A DNA stretch of 64,000 nt, taken from positions 35,504,327-35,568,326 of the forward strand of contig CM038717.1 in the NCBI GenBank assembly GCA_021613375.1, read 5' to 3'. The notes below the pieces were generated by a model that did not search any database, was not told the DNA's origin, and worked only from the letters and a program-made list of their open reading frames with translations. The stretch comes from Megaleporinus macrocephalus (taxonomy: Eukaryota; Chordata; Actinopteri; Characiformes; Anostomidae). The translations under genes and the position numbers were made by a program. Positions 36,054 to 50,197 of this stretch are shown here, one piece after another (the first letter of the stretch is position 1; each line of letters begins with the position of its first letter).

Positions 36054-39000
36054 TAAAGTAATGTATTACAGTTGCACCAAGATTATTATTATTAAATTAT
36101 TGTCTTTATAACAATACAAGGCTGTATAACAAAACACTGTCAGGCTACTTCTCCAGTGCTGTACTTTAAGTAGTTATAATTAAAAAAAGTTAAAAAGAGA
36201 TAAAAAAGCAATAGTGCAAATACAACATACAATACAAAAGACAGAAACAATAAAGGCAAAATGAGACAATTTTAAAACAACTTTATTCTTACAACCCCTA
36301 ACCCTAACCCTAGAACACATTTTATACTGGTGACTGCTCAAAGTTCTTTACTGACTAATAATAAAACTTACCAATAATATAATAAATTACAATTGAGTTT
36401 TATTTCATTCTATCAGTGTTACTGTTTGGCAGCATGAATTCATAGTATCCCATTAATATCACACATTGGTGCCATTTTAGTGGCACTGTGACAGTTTTTT
36501 AGGATAACAGTCATAACTTTTTGTACAACTTGTAGAGGACAGATTGTGTTCTCAAGTACAAAGAGCAGTACAGTAAACATCTCTAACAACTCGCTGTTTT
36601 CTGTCTACTTTAGTAAACGAGTTTACATGTGAGATAAAACAGAACTTCTAGATCACAACCAGGTTTTCAATTTCACGTTTGGTATTTTCCTACTTCAGGT
36701 TTGGTATACAAAGCTAAGAGCTTCTTAAAGCACATTTCTCTGAGTTTATTTGAGGGAAAAAATGTGAGATCCACTGAAAAATCTGACAAACCTGGTAAAC
36801 CTATAAACCTGTGGAGTCTTAAGAAAAGGAAAAGCATCATCAGTGTACCTGATATAAAAATTGCTATTATAATATTTCCTGTTGACCTCTCACCTAGAGG
36901 CAACAGGTACAAAGAGTAAAGCAGGAGCCCCAAACCTGAAACATGTTACCCTCCACAAAAAAAAATATTAAAATCTGTTGATTAATGATTTATCAGTGAA
37001 ATCAATGACTGTCTATTAATTAAATATGATCAATGCTATCACAAACCCCAACAGATCCGATAAAACCAAAACAACAGGTTTTTGTGCATCATCACTAATA
37101 TTGCCTTCCCTGAAGCTCCTACGGTTCATATAATTAATAGACAAACTTAATTTATTTCCAACAGTTGTATGCTGTAGATAATTAGTACCACAGAAAGATG
37201 CCATTGATGATGTAGATGGCTTGTCAGGAAGGTTATTGAAACTTGAGTTATGTTCTGTCTTATTAAACTCTGTAAATTTTAGAAGATAAATCACCGTAAA
37301 GCACACCAGCAGAAATGATTAATTAGTCCATCTATGGTGGGGAACAGGACTTTGGTATCATTTTTGTGTTTAATAACTGGAGACGTCTGACTGTCTGGAT
37401 AGTTTCATTGCATTATCGTAGGTGGAAATCTTTTCATTCAGAATATCATAACTAGGGCTGAAATGTTTGCCAGGTGACGCGGAGAAGGTTGGGAATTGCA
37501 AAATAGAGAAAGAGAGAAAATAAGGAGAGGTGAAGACGGAAAACCATACAAATTGTCCACAGTCTACTGTAAAACCGAATTAGCCAAGGGACCCATTACT
37601 GAGCATAAACCTGAAGAAAGACGTGGTTAAAGTTAGTTTCTTATGTGAATTCCGGCATTTCACCTTAAATGATTCCTGCAAACTGAGAGTGAGTGTGTTT
37701 TACAGTAACACCTACCCGAGCACCACATCAGTGTTTCAGCATCTGAGCAGAAACAATCAGTCTACACATCCAGTCCACAGAGCGGAGAGACACACAGTAA
37801 TCATAACATTTAGCTTAAATCGGTGTGATGGTGAGTTGAGATGAAGGCTAGTAAAGCGTGTATGTTAGTTATGGTTATATGTAATGGCTAGTTAAGAAAG
37901 TAAGTCAGTATGATGGTGAGTTGAGATGAAGGCTAGTAAAGCGTGTATGTTAGTTATGGTTATATGTAATGACTAGTTAAGAAAGTAAGTCAGTGTGATG
38001 GTGAGTTGAGATGAAGGCTAGTAAAGTGTGTATGTTAGTTATGGTTATATGTAATGACTAGTTGAGAAAGTAAGTCAGTGTGATGGCGAGTTGAGATGAA
38101 GGCTAGTAAAGCGTGTATGTTAGTAATGGTTATATGTAATGACTAGTTAAGAAAGTATGTCAGTGTGATGGTGAGTTGAGATGAAGGCTAGTAAAGCGTG
38201 TATGTTAGTTATGGTTATATGTAATGACTAGTTGAGAAAGTAAGTCAGTGTGATGGTGAGTTGAGATGAAGGCTAGTAAAGCGTGTATGTTAGTTATGGT
38301 TATATGTAATGGCTAGTTAAGAAAGTATGTCAGTGTGATGGCGAGTTGAGATGAAGGCTAGTAAAGTGTGTATGTTGGTTATGGTTATATGTAATGACTA
38401 GTTAAGAAATTAAGTCAGTGTGATGGCGAGTTGAGATGAAGGCTAGTAAAGTGTGTATGTTAGTTATGGTTATATGTAATGACTAGTTAAGAAATTAAGT
38501 CAGTGTGATGGCGAGTTGAGATGAAGGCTAGTAAAGCGTGTATGTTAGTTGTGGTTATATGTAATGACTAGTTAAGACATTAAGTCAGTGTGATGGTGAG
38601 TTGAGATGAAGGCTAGTAAAGCGTGTATGTGAGTTATGGTTATATGTAATGACTAGTTAAGAAAGTAAGTCAGTGTGATGGCGTAAATGATCTAAGCTTT
38701 ACTTAAGAATGTAATCGTTTTGATCATAGTCACAAACAAACACGCTTACAAGAACATACACCCCTCACACATCCTTTTCACTCACAGTGATGCATAAACT
38801 AAATATCAGGTGGCATTTGTAGCAATTTGGAGCCTAAAATGAACCAACTCCAATATAGCCAGAATATTTAGTTTAGTTTGCAGTAAGTGGGTCAGCAAGT
38901 GTAGGACAAGCGTCAGCATAGTAACTGAGTGTACAGTAGACAGTCCTGTGAACTATGATATATAATTGTAGTAATACATTTCCATAACAGTAATTATTAA

Positions 39001-42000
39001 AATGTTTTCTTTTAAACCACACTATATGCAATTTAAGAAATAATATGTTAAGTAATGTCTTATATGTTTACTATTGCTCTTTAATAAAGCAAAATATTTT
39101 ATCAGATTAATTGATGGAATAATCTATAGAATACTTGATTACTAAAATAATCAGTAGCTGCAGCCCCAATCATAATGTATCTGCTCCATAAGTGCTCTGA
39201 TTTTTCTCATGAGTTGATTTTCTTTCTAATTTTTCTGCAGATTATGATTTTGCAAGTTTTTCTTCTATTTCACTGGTGCAAGAATGTCAATAGATTCCTT
39301 TAATCTAGCATTTAATTTAGAGATGTGTTTATTACATGAGTGAGCCAGAGCTGTATTTGACACACTATTATAAACACTTTCAAAATTCTCAGCTGATTCT
39401 GAATCAGTGCAACATCTGGAAATAACTTGAAATGGTCAGATATAGATGTATCAGAGATTTAGCAGAGGGATTCTGTGGTATGTTGCTGTAGCAAGCTTCA
39501 CAGTGTTGTTCTGCAGGTTGTGTTGTCCACTTATTCTAATAAAGATATAGGGTTTATTTTAATAATAATACTTGGCTTTAAATTGTAATTTGTTGTCCAT
39601 GGCAACAGAGAAATAACATCTATAAAACAGCAGTATCAGAATTAAGGCAAGTATCTATTGTACTTACACAAGCTAACCAGTAAGACAATACTTTACATAC
39701 GGTGAATATCTCCATAATATACACAAATATAGCAAGCGATTAAATTACTAAATGGAAAAAATTAGAACACAGTAATAATTTAAATAGTTTTTTTAATAGT
39801 TTTATCACGTTTCAAACACCATGTTCAGAACAGAATCTAATGAGTAAGCGTGCACAGAGTTAAAGATTTGGATTGAACTGTATCAGATTTACAAATTGTA
39901 CACTGAATATTACTTGTAAATATGACATATTTACTATTAAATGTGTAGTTGATCTTAGAACATTCTGTAATATGTTGTATTTTCTGATTTCACCGTTCTA
40001 CTTCCAGACTCAGTAACGGTAATATTAAAGGAGAAGGATATGCTGCTCTGGCTTCAGCTCTGACATCAAACCCCTCATCATACCTGACAGAGCTGGATCT
40101 CAGAGGGAATGATCCGGGAGATACAGGAGTGAAGATGTTAACTCACTTACTAACGGATACAGGTTATAAACTGACGACACTGAGGTAAATTATTTCCACA
40201 CTATTACATACCAGCAGAGTAGTTTGGATTTAATAGATACAATATATGTTCTTAATAATAATAATCAGAGTGCCTGTATATATTTTTACTTTCAGACTGT
40301 TAAAAGGTGCTCCTGCTATAGAAATCTGTGACAGTCTAACTAAAGTTCTAGGAATAAACCCTTTACTGCTGAAAGAGCTGGATCTGAGTGGAAAAATACA
40401 AGGAGATTCACAAATAAAGAATCTGTCTGATCTTGTAAAGGATCCACACTGCAGAACTCAGAAACTGAAGTAAGTTAATTTTATTATAGGTATTGATTTA
40501 TGTAAGTAACTTGTTTATTGTATGTTGTGATATCTGATAAATACTCTGCAGTTGTATTTAACACATTATTGCTGTAACTTTACCATTTTAGTTAAATCTA
40601 CAAAGAAAGTCTGTCTACATGATTTAGAGTTTTTATTTAATCTATGGGAAAATATGAATGTGTTTATTTTCCTTCATTCAATGTCATTTAAATAATAAAA
40701 GATGCTTTTTGCTTTTTCTACAGGCTGAATAAGAGCAATATTACAGAAGAAGGCTGCGATTCTCTTTTATCAGCTCTTTATTTAAATCCTTCACACCTGA
40801 TAGAGCTGGATCTGAGTGATAATAAACTAGGAAACTCTGGAGTCAAGAAGATTTCTCATCTACTGAAGCAACCACAGTGCAAACTTGAAAAACTAAAGTC
40901 AGTATTTTTAAGAATACATATAAAATATAAAAACATACATCATTTATCTTTAAGAAGAATATATATATATATAACAGTGATCAAGAAACCTTCTCTTTTC
41001 TCCAGTCTTTCACTTTGCAGTATAACAAAGGAAGGATATGCTGAACTGGCTTCAGCTCTGAAATCACCACACTCATCAAACCTGATAGAGCTGGATCTCA
41101 GAGGAAACCATCCTGGAGATACAGGAGTGAAGACGTTCATTGATCTATTAGAGGATTCAAACTGTAAACTGAAGAAACTAAGGTAGATACTTTGGTAAAT
41201 ACAAGTATTGTAAGTCAAAGTTTCCTTATTAGTCTCATTCCTTATTCAACCATTCTTATTTAACAGCAATGTACAACACAGACAGTGTATGCAGTAAAAA
41301 TGTAAACAAAGTTTAAATAATACAGAGAAGAAGCTATCTTCCATAGATAAAACTCTTTCAGTGGTAACACTATAGTACTTACTCAAGTAGACAGGTATGC
41401 TAGCACCTCCTGAAAAAATGTTTCATTTGCGCCATAAAATGACCTATTTTTGCTTCACAAACCCATCATATAAAATCCAGATCTATTATTCCCTTATATA
41501 CACTTAGATAAGATGTATTGTATTATACCACAGTCAGAGAAATAACATTAAATCTCACTCCATGTCTGCTTTTTATGCTCAATTAGTTTAATTTTGTGTT
41601 AATTTGAGTTCAACAGGTCTCTGATGTCTGTCCCAGCCTATCAGAAACATGTTCTGTGATTTGTGTAAAAATGTATTGTTTTTTGTTCGTCTGGCATTAT
41701 CAACAGCAGCTTGTGCTGCAAGAATGATACTTGCTTCTTCAAAGAGTCAAAATATTAAACAGACATGTAATACATGTAATGCAGCGCTGGTGTGCTCTGA
41801 GAAAAACATGTTCTGATGTTGAATTCCACCATCATAAAAAAAGTTAATCCGTACAAAACAAAGAAGGTGTAAAACGAGGGAGAAAGAAAGCCTTATAAAT
41901 GCTTGAATACTGAATTAGGCCATGAAAGAAGAATTTTTGTGATGGTCCACAACAAATGAGGGAGTTCAACAGCAAAGCATCATGTTATCTTGCAGAAGCA

Positions 42001-44596
42001 TGTCAGTGTACAATCTGCTTGTTTTAATATCGGACTCCAACTGTGGTTTGGATTTAGACCCTTCCTCTGCCCTACAGTCTTAGAGTTGGTATGTGCATCA
42101 AATGGGAATGTGGAATTGAAAGTTACTGCAACTGTTAACTGAAAACATTACTAAATGTTTATATAACACACTGATCTAACAGACAATTTGTTGGCTGAGA
42201 TTTCTTCATCAACACTGCTGCTGTGTAGTGGGAGAGGAAGATGGAAGAGAAGGGGCAATGTCTTAGAAAAAGTCTTTAAAGGAGGAATTAAAAAGAAATG
42301 TCAGTTTTACTGTCTTATAATTGATTGTAATGTGAGTGTTTTTAACCTTTTCTTCAGGTTGTTGAACAGTCCTGCTGCAGAGGAAGTCTGTGATTCTCTG
42401 ACTAAAACTCTAGGAATAAACCCTTTACTGCTGAAGGAGCTGGATCTGAGTGGGAAAATACAAGGAGATGTAGAAATGAAGAAGATCTCAGCTCTACTGG
42501 CAGATTCACACTGCAGACCTCAGAAACTGAAGTGTGTAATTCAGTATATTTGGATTTTAGTTTTAGTATGTATAATGTATAATATTGATATGTATAATGT
42601 AATGTTTGGCGCAAAGCAGGGTGTGGTAAGCTGTCCATCACAGAAGGAATTCTTTATTGTGTCATTCCTTATTTTGCATCACTTTGTCTATAGATATTGT
42701 TTGAAAGATGATAAAAAAATAACTAAAAAACTAAATATTTAGTGGAGTGTGCTATTTTTAAACGTGACTGTAGATGTATTTACTATCACCCAATGATATT
42801 TTGTTGGGCGCATAGTATTACTACTTTGTACTTAAGTAAAAAGTTATTTTCTTCTGTTTTCCTCACATTCTGCAGGCTGAGTAAGAGCATTGTTACAGAG
42901 GAAGACTGTGCTGTTCTGCTCTCAGCTCTGTGTGTAGATACTTCACACCTGATAGAACTGGATCTGAGTGAGAATGAACTAGGAAACTCTGCAGTAAAGC
43001 AGCTCTGTTCTCTACTGAGCAATCAGTGTTGTAAACTTCAAAATCTAGGGTGAGTTTAATGGTTTATTAAAAAAAATAAGTATATAAAAGTGTGATTGTA
43101 AAAAAAGACAATTGCATGCTGTTTTAACAAAGCCATCATAACTTTTCTCTCCAGTCTTTCATTCTGCAGCATAACAGAGGAAGGATATACTGATCTGGCC
43201 TCAGCTCTGAAATCAAACCTTGCATCACACCTGATAGAGCTGGATCTCAGAGGGAATGATCCTGGAGATACAGGAATGGAGGAGCTCATTAAATTATTTG
43301 TGAACCTGGGGAGAAAACTGAGGTAAGAATTATAAAAGCAAAGATTTATGTTTTTAATAATAAATTGTGGCCATATATTCTGATACTTTCATTCTTTATC
43401 CACATGTCATAATTTAATTGAACCATTGAATGACAATTATTTATTGGATAATTACAGAAACTGAAAATTCTAGGAAGGTTTTGGACAGTAAATAACATTA
43501 CAATAATGCACACTTTGTGATAGTTGCTGGTTGATTGATGGTTGATTGATAGCAATATAAATCTAATAGGTCTGTCTTTAACTGTGGCTGTGTGACTGCT
43601 CACTGCTGAGAGTACAGAATAAATGTTCTTTACTGTAAATTTAACCTCTAGTGACTACACTGAAAAATAAATTAAGAAAAAAAGACAGAAAGAAATAAAG
43701 AGAAAACATTTACTGAAAACATTTAAACTGAATAATAAAGCAATTACAAAAAGACAAGAGCATCTAAAACAGGCCTTCTTTTCACTCTGGGCAACCCTCA
43801 ACCTCTTATCCGTTAAAGGAGGATGTTCACTCTCATTTTATGCTTTGTGTTATCTTGGGGCCCTGTGTCCAGCTGCCTAAATCAGTTTAGGTTTTATAAA
43901 CTATATAATGACACAATATTAAATTCCTTATTACAGAAATAGTGCAGTATAATTTGTCAGCCATTTTGTAATGTTGTTCAAAACCAATAAATTTCACTAT
44001 TGAATACAATAACGCATTGGATATTTTAGAGTACAGAGCATGTACACTTCAAATTCCAGTTTATACCAGAATGCAATAGTGTATGTCTAAAGTATTAGAG
44101 GAAGAAACTTCATGAGAACGAGAACTCTTGCATAAACACACAAAGCAGAGAGTGCTACACAGCAATTTTTAAAATAAATTAAAATTGATATTATTTTGAC
44201 TAACAATAATTTACTTTAGTGACTTGATAGTTTGTATTAAACAGCTTTACTGACAGATTTAAACTTCTGGAGGTACAAATAGACTACATGTATGACAGCT
44301 GATTGGTTGATGTATTAATGTGTTTTGCTGGCTCATCCTAAAGTTTTACCTACTAAGCCCCTACTTTACCTACTATAGCTAGATGAGAATGAGAGAAATT
44401 CAGGGCATGAGACTTGGGGTGAGTGTGTCATGACAGAATAATTAGAATAATTTAGATCAGACACACCAATTCTAATAATCAGTTATCAATATTATTACCG
44501 TTATCAACAGATTCTGAGCATACGATCAAGATCATGCCAGCCTTACTCTCTCACCTGAACCTGAATCGAATATCTATAGCTGACTGGCTGACCACA

Positions 44597-44640
<44 letters not shown>

Positions 44641-47425
44641 GTGTTACGTTATAGCATCATCGCTTCATATCTTATCATTCTGTAACATTAATTAGCTAAT
44701 ACACATACAGACAGTACTACTCTAGCACCTCGACTTTAATAACACACAGACTAACCAACAGCACAGCAGCTCCAGCTTCTCTCTCCTTTATAAACAGTAA
44801 ACAGACCACCTGCAGCATTAGCCTGCTAAATTAAAATAAACCATCAAATAGTCACTCCTAGCTAACAGTAACAGAATAAAGAGTGAATCAGAAATATGGG
44901 TTAGGGTTAGAGCTAGGCTGATAATGACTGCAATGTGTTGGTTCTGAGTGATAAAGTACAAAAATACTCCTTTACAAAACTAACTAGAAACACAACACCA
45001 GCCATTACTATAATCTTTAGAGGTGCTGGGGCTTAAACTAGGGCTAGCTACACCCTGCACAAAAAACATTCATGTTCACAATGCTAGACAAAACTAGAGA
45101 CAAACATAAGGGTATAAATACACAATGACTGATAAGGGACACCTAGGAATGGGAGGAGCCACAAACTAGGTTAAGGGGCGTGGCAAGAGGGCAGAGACAG
45201 GGAGGAGCTGAAAACCAAAACAAAGAGAAGCATGTGGCAAGAACATGAGGGCAGAATAAACAAACACCGAAACAGGACAGTAGAGAAACAGGGCAAGTTG
45301 TGACAGTAGCACACAAAACCTGGTTCCTGAAAAACTCTGTGGTTAAACAGCGATGATGTTTACATTCTACAGTAACAGACTCAGTTACAGAGTTTTTCCT
45401 CATTGTACAGTTATTAATGTAGCTGTACTGTTCTTCTCTACAGGTTGTTCAGTAGTGATGCTGCAGAGGAAGCCAACAACTGTCTTAATTCATTTCTAAA
45501 TGAAGACCATTTACTGCTGAAGGATTTAGACCTGAGCAAGAATAAACCAACAGACATTGAGGTGAAGCAGCTGTGTGCTCTACTGGAGGATCCACACTAC
45601 CGACTGAAGAAACTTAGGTAAGTAGTTAATTGTACACATACAGACTATAGTTTGCCCTGAAGACTGGGTTTAGTCATATAGCATTTCAGTGGTTATTTAA
45701 TGGGGTTAAGTTGGGTTGAAATAACTGTTATTCTGTGTTTGTTATTCTAGCTAAATAGTGAAACACTTTGTTTTCTTACAGATTTCAAGCTTGAATAACT
45801 GAACTTGTGCACAGTGGTAGACTGTTTATCTAAATAGTGTGCTCGTCTACTTTATCAGCTGTAAACATCGCAAACACCGCGAGTCCCGCCATTGTTCATG
45901 TAGGCTGCAGGTGGCGACTGTCCGAGTTGAGGATCTTTTCTATTCTCTTCCCCCCACTGCGTTTAGCTGCTCTCGCTGACCACCAAGGCCGGGCGCAGCT
46001 GTATCTCGAGCAAGCCTAATTACTTGCTTTTGCGTGGCCAGTGTGCCGTGCTAGGAAGGTTAATCGTGTGCCTATTTATTGGTGCTATAGACAACAATTG
46101 CAAGCGAAATGTTTTCATTTTTTTTTTTTACATAAAAGTTATGTAAATCCTTATTTGTTGTTCTTTTTATTAGAATTATTTATATAATGATACATTTGTG
46201 TCATAATAATGAGGAAATCTATGTAAATCGGTGGTTCAGTGTTCGATTGGCAGTGCCTATTCAGCGCCGACACGGGGGGCGGAGTCAACAAAGAGCTACT
46301 TGAAACCAGTTCGTAAGTTTGGAGACTAAGAAGGCGTTTGGGAAACACTCGCAAAATTGGGGTTCTTAAAGTTACATCGTTCTTAAAGTTGTTCGTAAAT
46401 CACTAAGATCAATCGTTATCGGGAAACACACCCCAGATCAATTTCCAGCGTTGAGAAATGTGTTGATAATGGACTTTCACTAGAGTCATGCAATTATAAA
46501 TTATATAATTACATAATCTAAATTTTTGTGTATATATCTCTTCTGGTTTACGTACACAGTGAATAAATTTAATGCTAAAATGTCTGTATTACCTTAAATT
46601 GAGCTAATGTCAGGCTTACACTGATTAACACCATCAAACAGATCCGCAGCTGTTCCTCACTTCTGCGATCACAGTGTTGTTTGATAGTGTAGTTATTTAC
46701 ACTATGTGTAGAATAGGTCTGACCCTTCAACAGATCAAATAATTATATGATTCTAGTGACTTGTGTGCTTTTGTGATGTATGATGTGATGCTGATGCAGT
46801 GTTTAAGCTAATTATAGATGTCTGAATATGAAATCTCATGCAACCATGCAGAATCAGGACTCAAAGATTTATTAATTTAGTACAGATCAACACCTCCAAC
46901 AATTTTTTTAGAGCTGGCACTGACTGCTTGGACACAGTATACTGATGGAATGTCAACAATATGGCTTTGGGGCACCTTTTCTGGGTTTTGTGAATATTTT
47001 CTATATATAAATTCACATACTTGCTAAACAGACCATTTTAATACCATATGAACCACTTGGCAACCTCTCTGCAATCACCATGTATACCATAGCAACCACT
47101 TAGCAAGAGAGAAATTATATTTTATTAGCTTTTATATTATATTGTTCTTATATACATTGTTTAATATTTCCGATACTCTATACTATCTTATTATTTCCTG
47201 TGAGCATTTCACTGCTAGTTGTACTGTGTATGACTATGTATGTGACAAATGAACATTGATTTGATTTGATATTAACCACTTAACAACAATCTAGCACCTT
47301 CAATTACATAGCAACCACAAAGGATGCCACAGCAACTGTCTAGTGACCACCTAACAACACCCTAGCAACTATCTGCCTCAATCTAGCAACCACCTTCTTC
47401 TTCTTAAATTTTTCTTATTCTTATG

Positions 47426-47463
<38 letters not shown>

Positions 47464-50166
47464 GTTATATTTTGAGTGGATTTAAGATAATTTCATTTGA
47501 AATATGCCATTCTTTGCATTTTAGCAATACGAAACTACATAATGGTCACTGACCACCCATGCAAAATGCAAAAACAACAACAGCAGACAGCAAACATCTG
47601 TCCAATGAACTAAAATACTAAATATAACAAATTGCAAAATAAGAATTATGAAAATATTACAAATAACTTACAGGTTGTTTGTCCTTGTTGCTTCCGTCTG
47701 CAGGCTGTATGAGTCGGGCAGTATTTCAGAGAGAGACTCTGCTGAACTGATTACTGCTTTGACTGTAAACCCCTCACACCTGAGAGAGCTGGATCTGAAT
47801 GAGAATAAACTAGATCAATCAGGAGTGCAGAAGCTCTGCAGTCTGCTGAAGAATCCTCTCTGTAAACTGGAGAAACTGATGTAAGTAATGCTTTATACAA
47901 TGGTTAATTACTTGTTCTTCACAGAGATATCACAGAGTACTACATTAAAACAGTAATTCAGTAATTTAGTATAGATTCAATATATACACAGAATTTATTT
48001 AGGATTGACGTGATTTAAAACTATTCACTAAACTATACTTTTCTAATAACTATTATTGTGTTGATTACTCTTTAATTATCATGTGATAACAATATGTCAA
48101 ACATCTTAAGACTTTATATGTAATATTTATTGAATAAATATCTACCAGGTTCTGGTGGTTGTGTTTATAATTTATTGTAGTTTATTCTCCACCATTTTGT
48201 TCTCATTTTCTTCATTATGTTCAAAAATGAACTTTCTCTCTCTCGCTAAGAATAAACTGAGAGATTCAGTTTTATATTAACCACAAATTAAAATGATGTA
48301 TCGTTTTTGTAGTGTTCTGGCGTTAAGAACCAGTTTCTCTGTTTACAGGATTAAAAAATGCAGTATAAAAGAAAAAGCCTGTGCTGATCTGACTTCAGCT
48401 CTAACCTCAAACCCTTCACACCTGAGAGAGCTGGATCTGAGTGGGAATAAACTGGGAAAATTAGGAATGATGGATCTCTGTTCTCTTCTAAAGAATCAAA
48501 ACTGTAAACTTCAGAAACTACTGTAAGTAACTATTCTAATGAAAGTTATTCACCTCAAACAAAACAGCGTTTATTTTCTATGAAAAAGATTTACAGCATA
48601 TTAACATTAATACACAGGATTTTCATGATTGTTACAGTTTATCAGCTGTGTTATTGTGGGATGAAATTAAACATGATGTATAGTTTTTGTTCTGGCATTA
48701 AGAACCAGTTTATCTGTTTACAGACTTAAAGAATGCAGTATAGAGAAAGACTGTACTGCTCTGACTTCAGCTCTAACCTCAAACCCCTCACACCTGAGAG
48801 AGCTGGATCTGCGTGGGAATAAACTGGGAGATTCTGTGAAGTACCTCGCTGACCTGCTGCAGAAATCCGGATGCAAACTAGAGTAAGTAAATTTAGCACA
48901 GTAATGAAAAAATACCTAAATACTTGAAATCATATGCACATTACAGACAAATCTACCACATACATCCATATCCAGATGTTCTCTCACTCTTCTTTCTCTG
49001 TACAGTCTACTACATACATACATCCATATCCAGATATTCTCTCACTCTTCTTTCTCTGTACAGTCTACTACATACATACATCCATATCCAGATGTTCTCT
49101 CACTCTTCTTTCTCTGTACAGTCTACTACATACATACATCCATATCCAGATGTTCTCTCACTCTTCTTTCTCTGTACAGTCTACTACATACATACATCCA
49201 TATCCAGATGTTCTTTCACTCTTCTTTCTCTGTACAGTCTACTACATACATACATCCATATCCAGATGTTCTCTCACTCTTCTTTCTCTGTACAGTCTAC
49301 TACATACATACATCCATATCCAGATGTCCTCTCACTCTTCTTTCTCTGTACAGTCTACTACATACATACATCCATATCCAGATGTTCTCTCACTCTTCTT
49401 TCTCTGTACAGTCTACTACATACATACATCCATATCCAGATGTTCTCTCACTCTTCTTTCTCTGTACAGTCTACTACATACATCCATCTCCAGATGTTCT
49501 CTCACTCTTCTTTCTTTGTACTGCGCTTTTATTTATTTGAAAGAGTCTCAGAACACTCTGTACCACCGTCTTAACCAGTGACTACTGTTCTTCATATTTA
49601 TATCTATTTAATTCAGTCTGTCTCTCCTTCACTGCTGCACTCAGCACTTTACTTTAAATATACAACTTTGCACATGTTAAGTTTACAGGTGTGTCTGTGC
49701 GTGTATGTCACTGTGTCTGTGTGTGTGTGTGTGTAGGTTGGGTGTGTTTGTTACTTCTGTAATGTCAGTTATCATGCACTGTGAGCTACTGTAACCAAAA
49801 ACAAATTCCTTGTATGTGTGAGTATACTTGGCAAATAAAGTCAGATTCTGATTCTGATTCAAACCAGACCAAGCCTAACAGGAAGGACAAGTTCACAGAA
49901 ATGGGGAGGAGAGCGAAGAGAAGCCAACTAACTAAGTCCTCCTACCTCCCTTCATAGAGTTTGAGCGACAGTCCCACAATTAACCTGCACTACTATTAAC
50001 GCTTTACTTCTCAAAAGAGAAAAAAAACACCATCTGCCACAATAGCAATAATAATAGTAACAGCTAAAATAAACTAAAATAAACTAAAAAACTAAATCAT
50101 ATTTATTAGGCTAAGTAGAGAAGGATAGACATTCTAAAGTTCAAAATAGTAGTAGTAGTAGTAATA

Positions 50167-50197
<31 letters not shown>

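Noticed and set aside
36297..36313. Interstitial telomeric repeat (CCCTAA)n
   Set aside because: Only about three copies; too short to claim telomeric origin.
37623..37844. 73-codon + frame near the 85-bp minisatellite
   Set aside because: No domain, no splice or promoter evidence, and it overlaps repeat DNA.
4406..43289. Minus-strand frames opposite LRR exons (for example [15 protein letters not shown] peptides)
   Set aside because: Shadows of the + strand LRR exons. The + strand has the splice sites, phase and LRR motif.
48924..49581. Two + frames of over 200 codons with [23 protein letters not shown] repeats
   Set aside because: They come wholly from the 58-bp minisatellite, and three overlapping frames are equally open.
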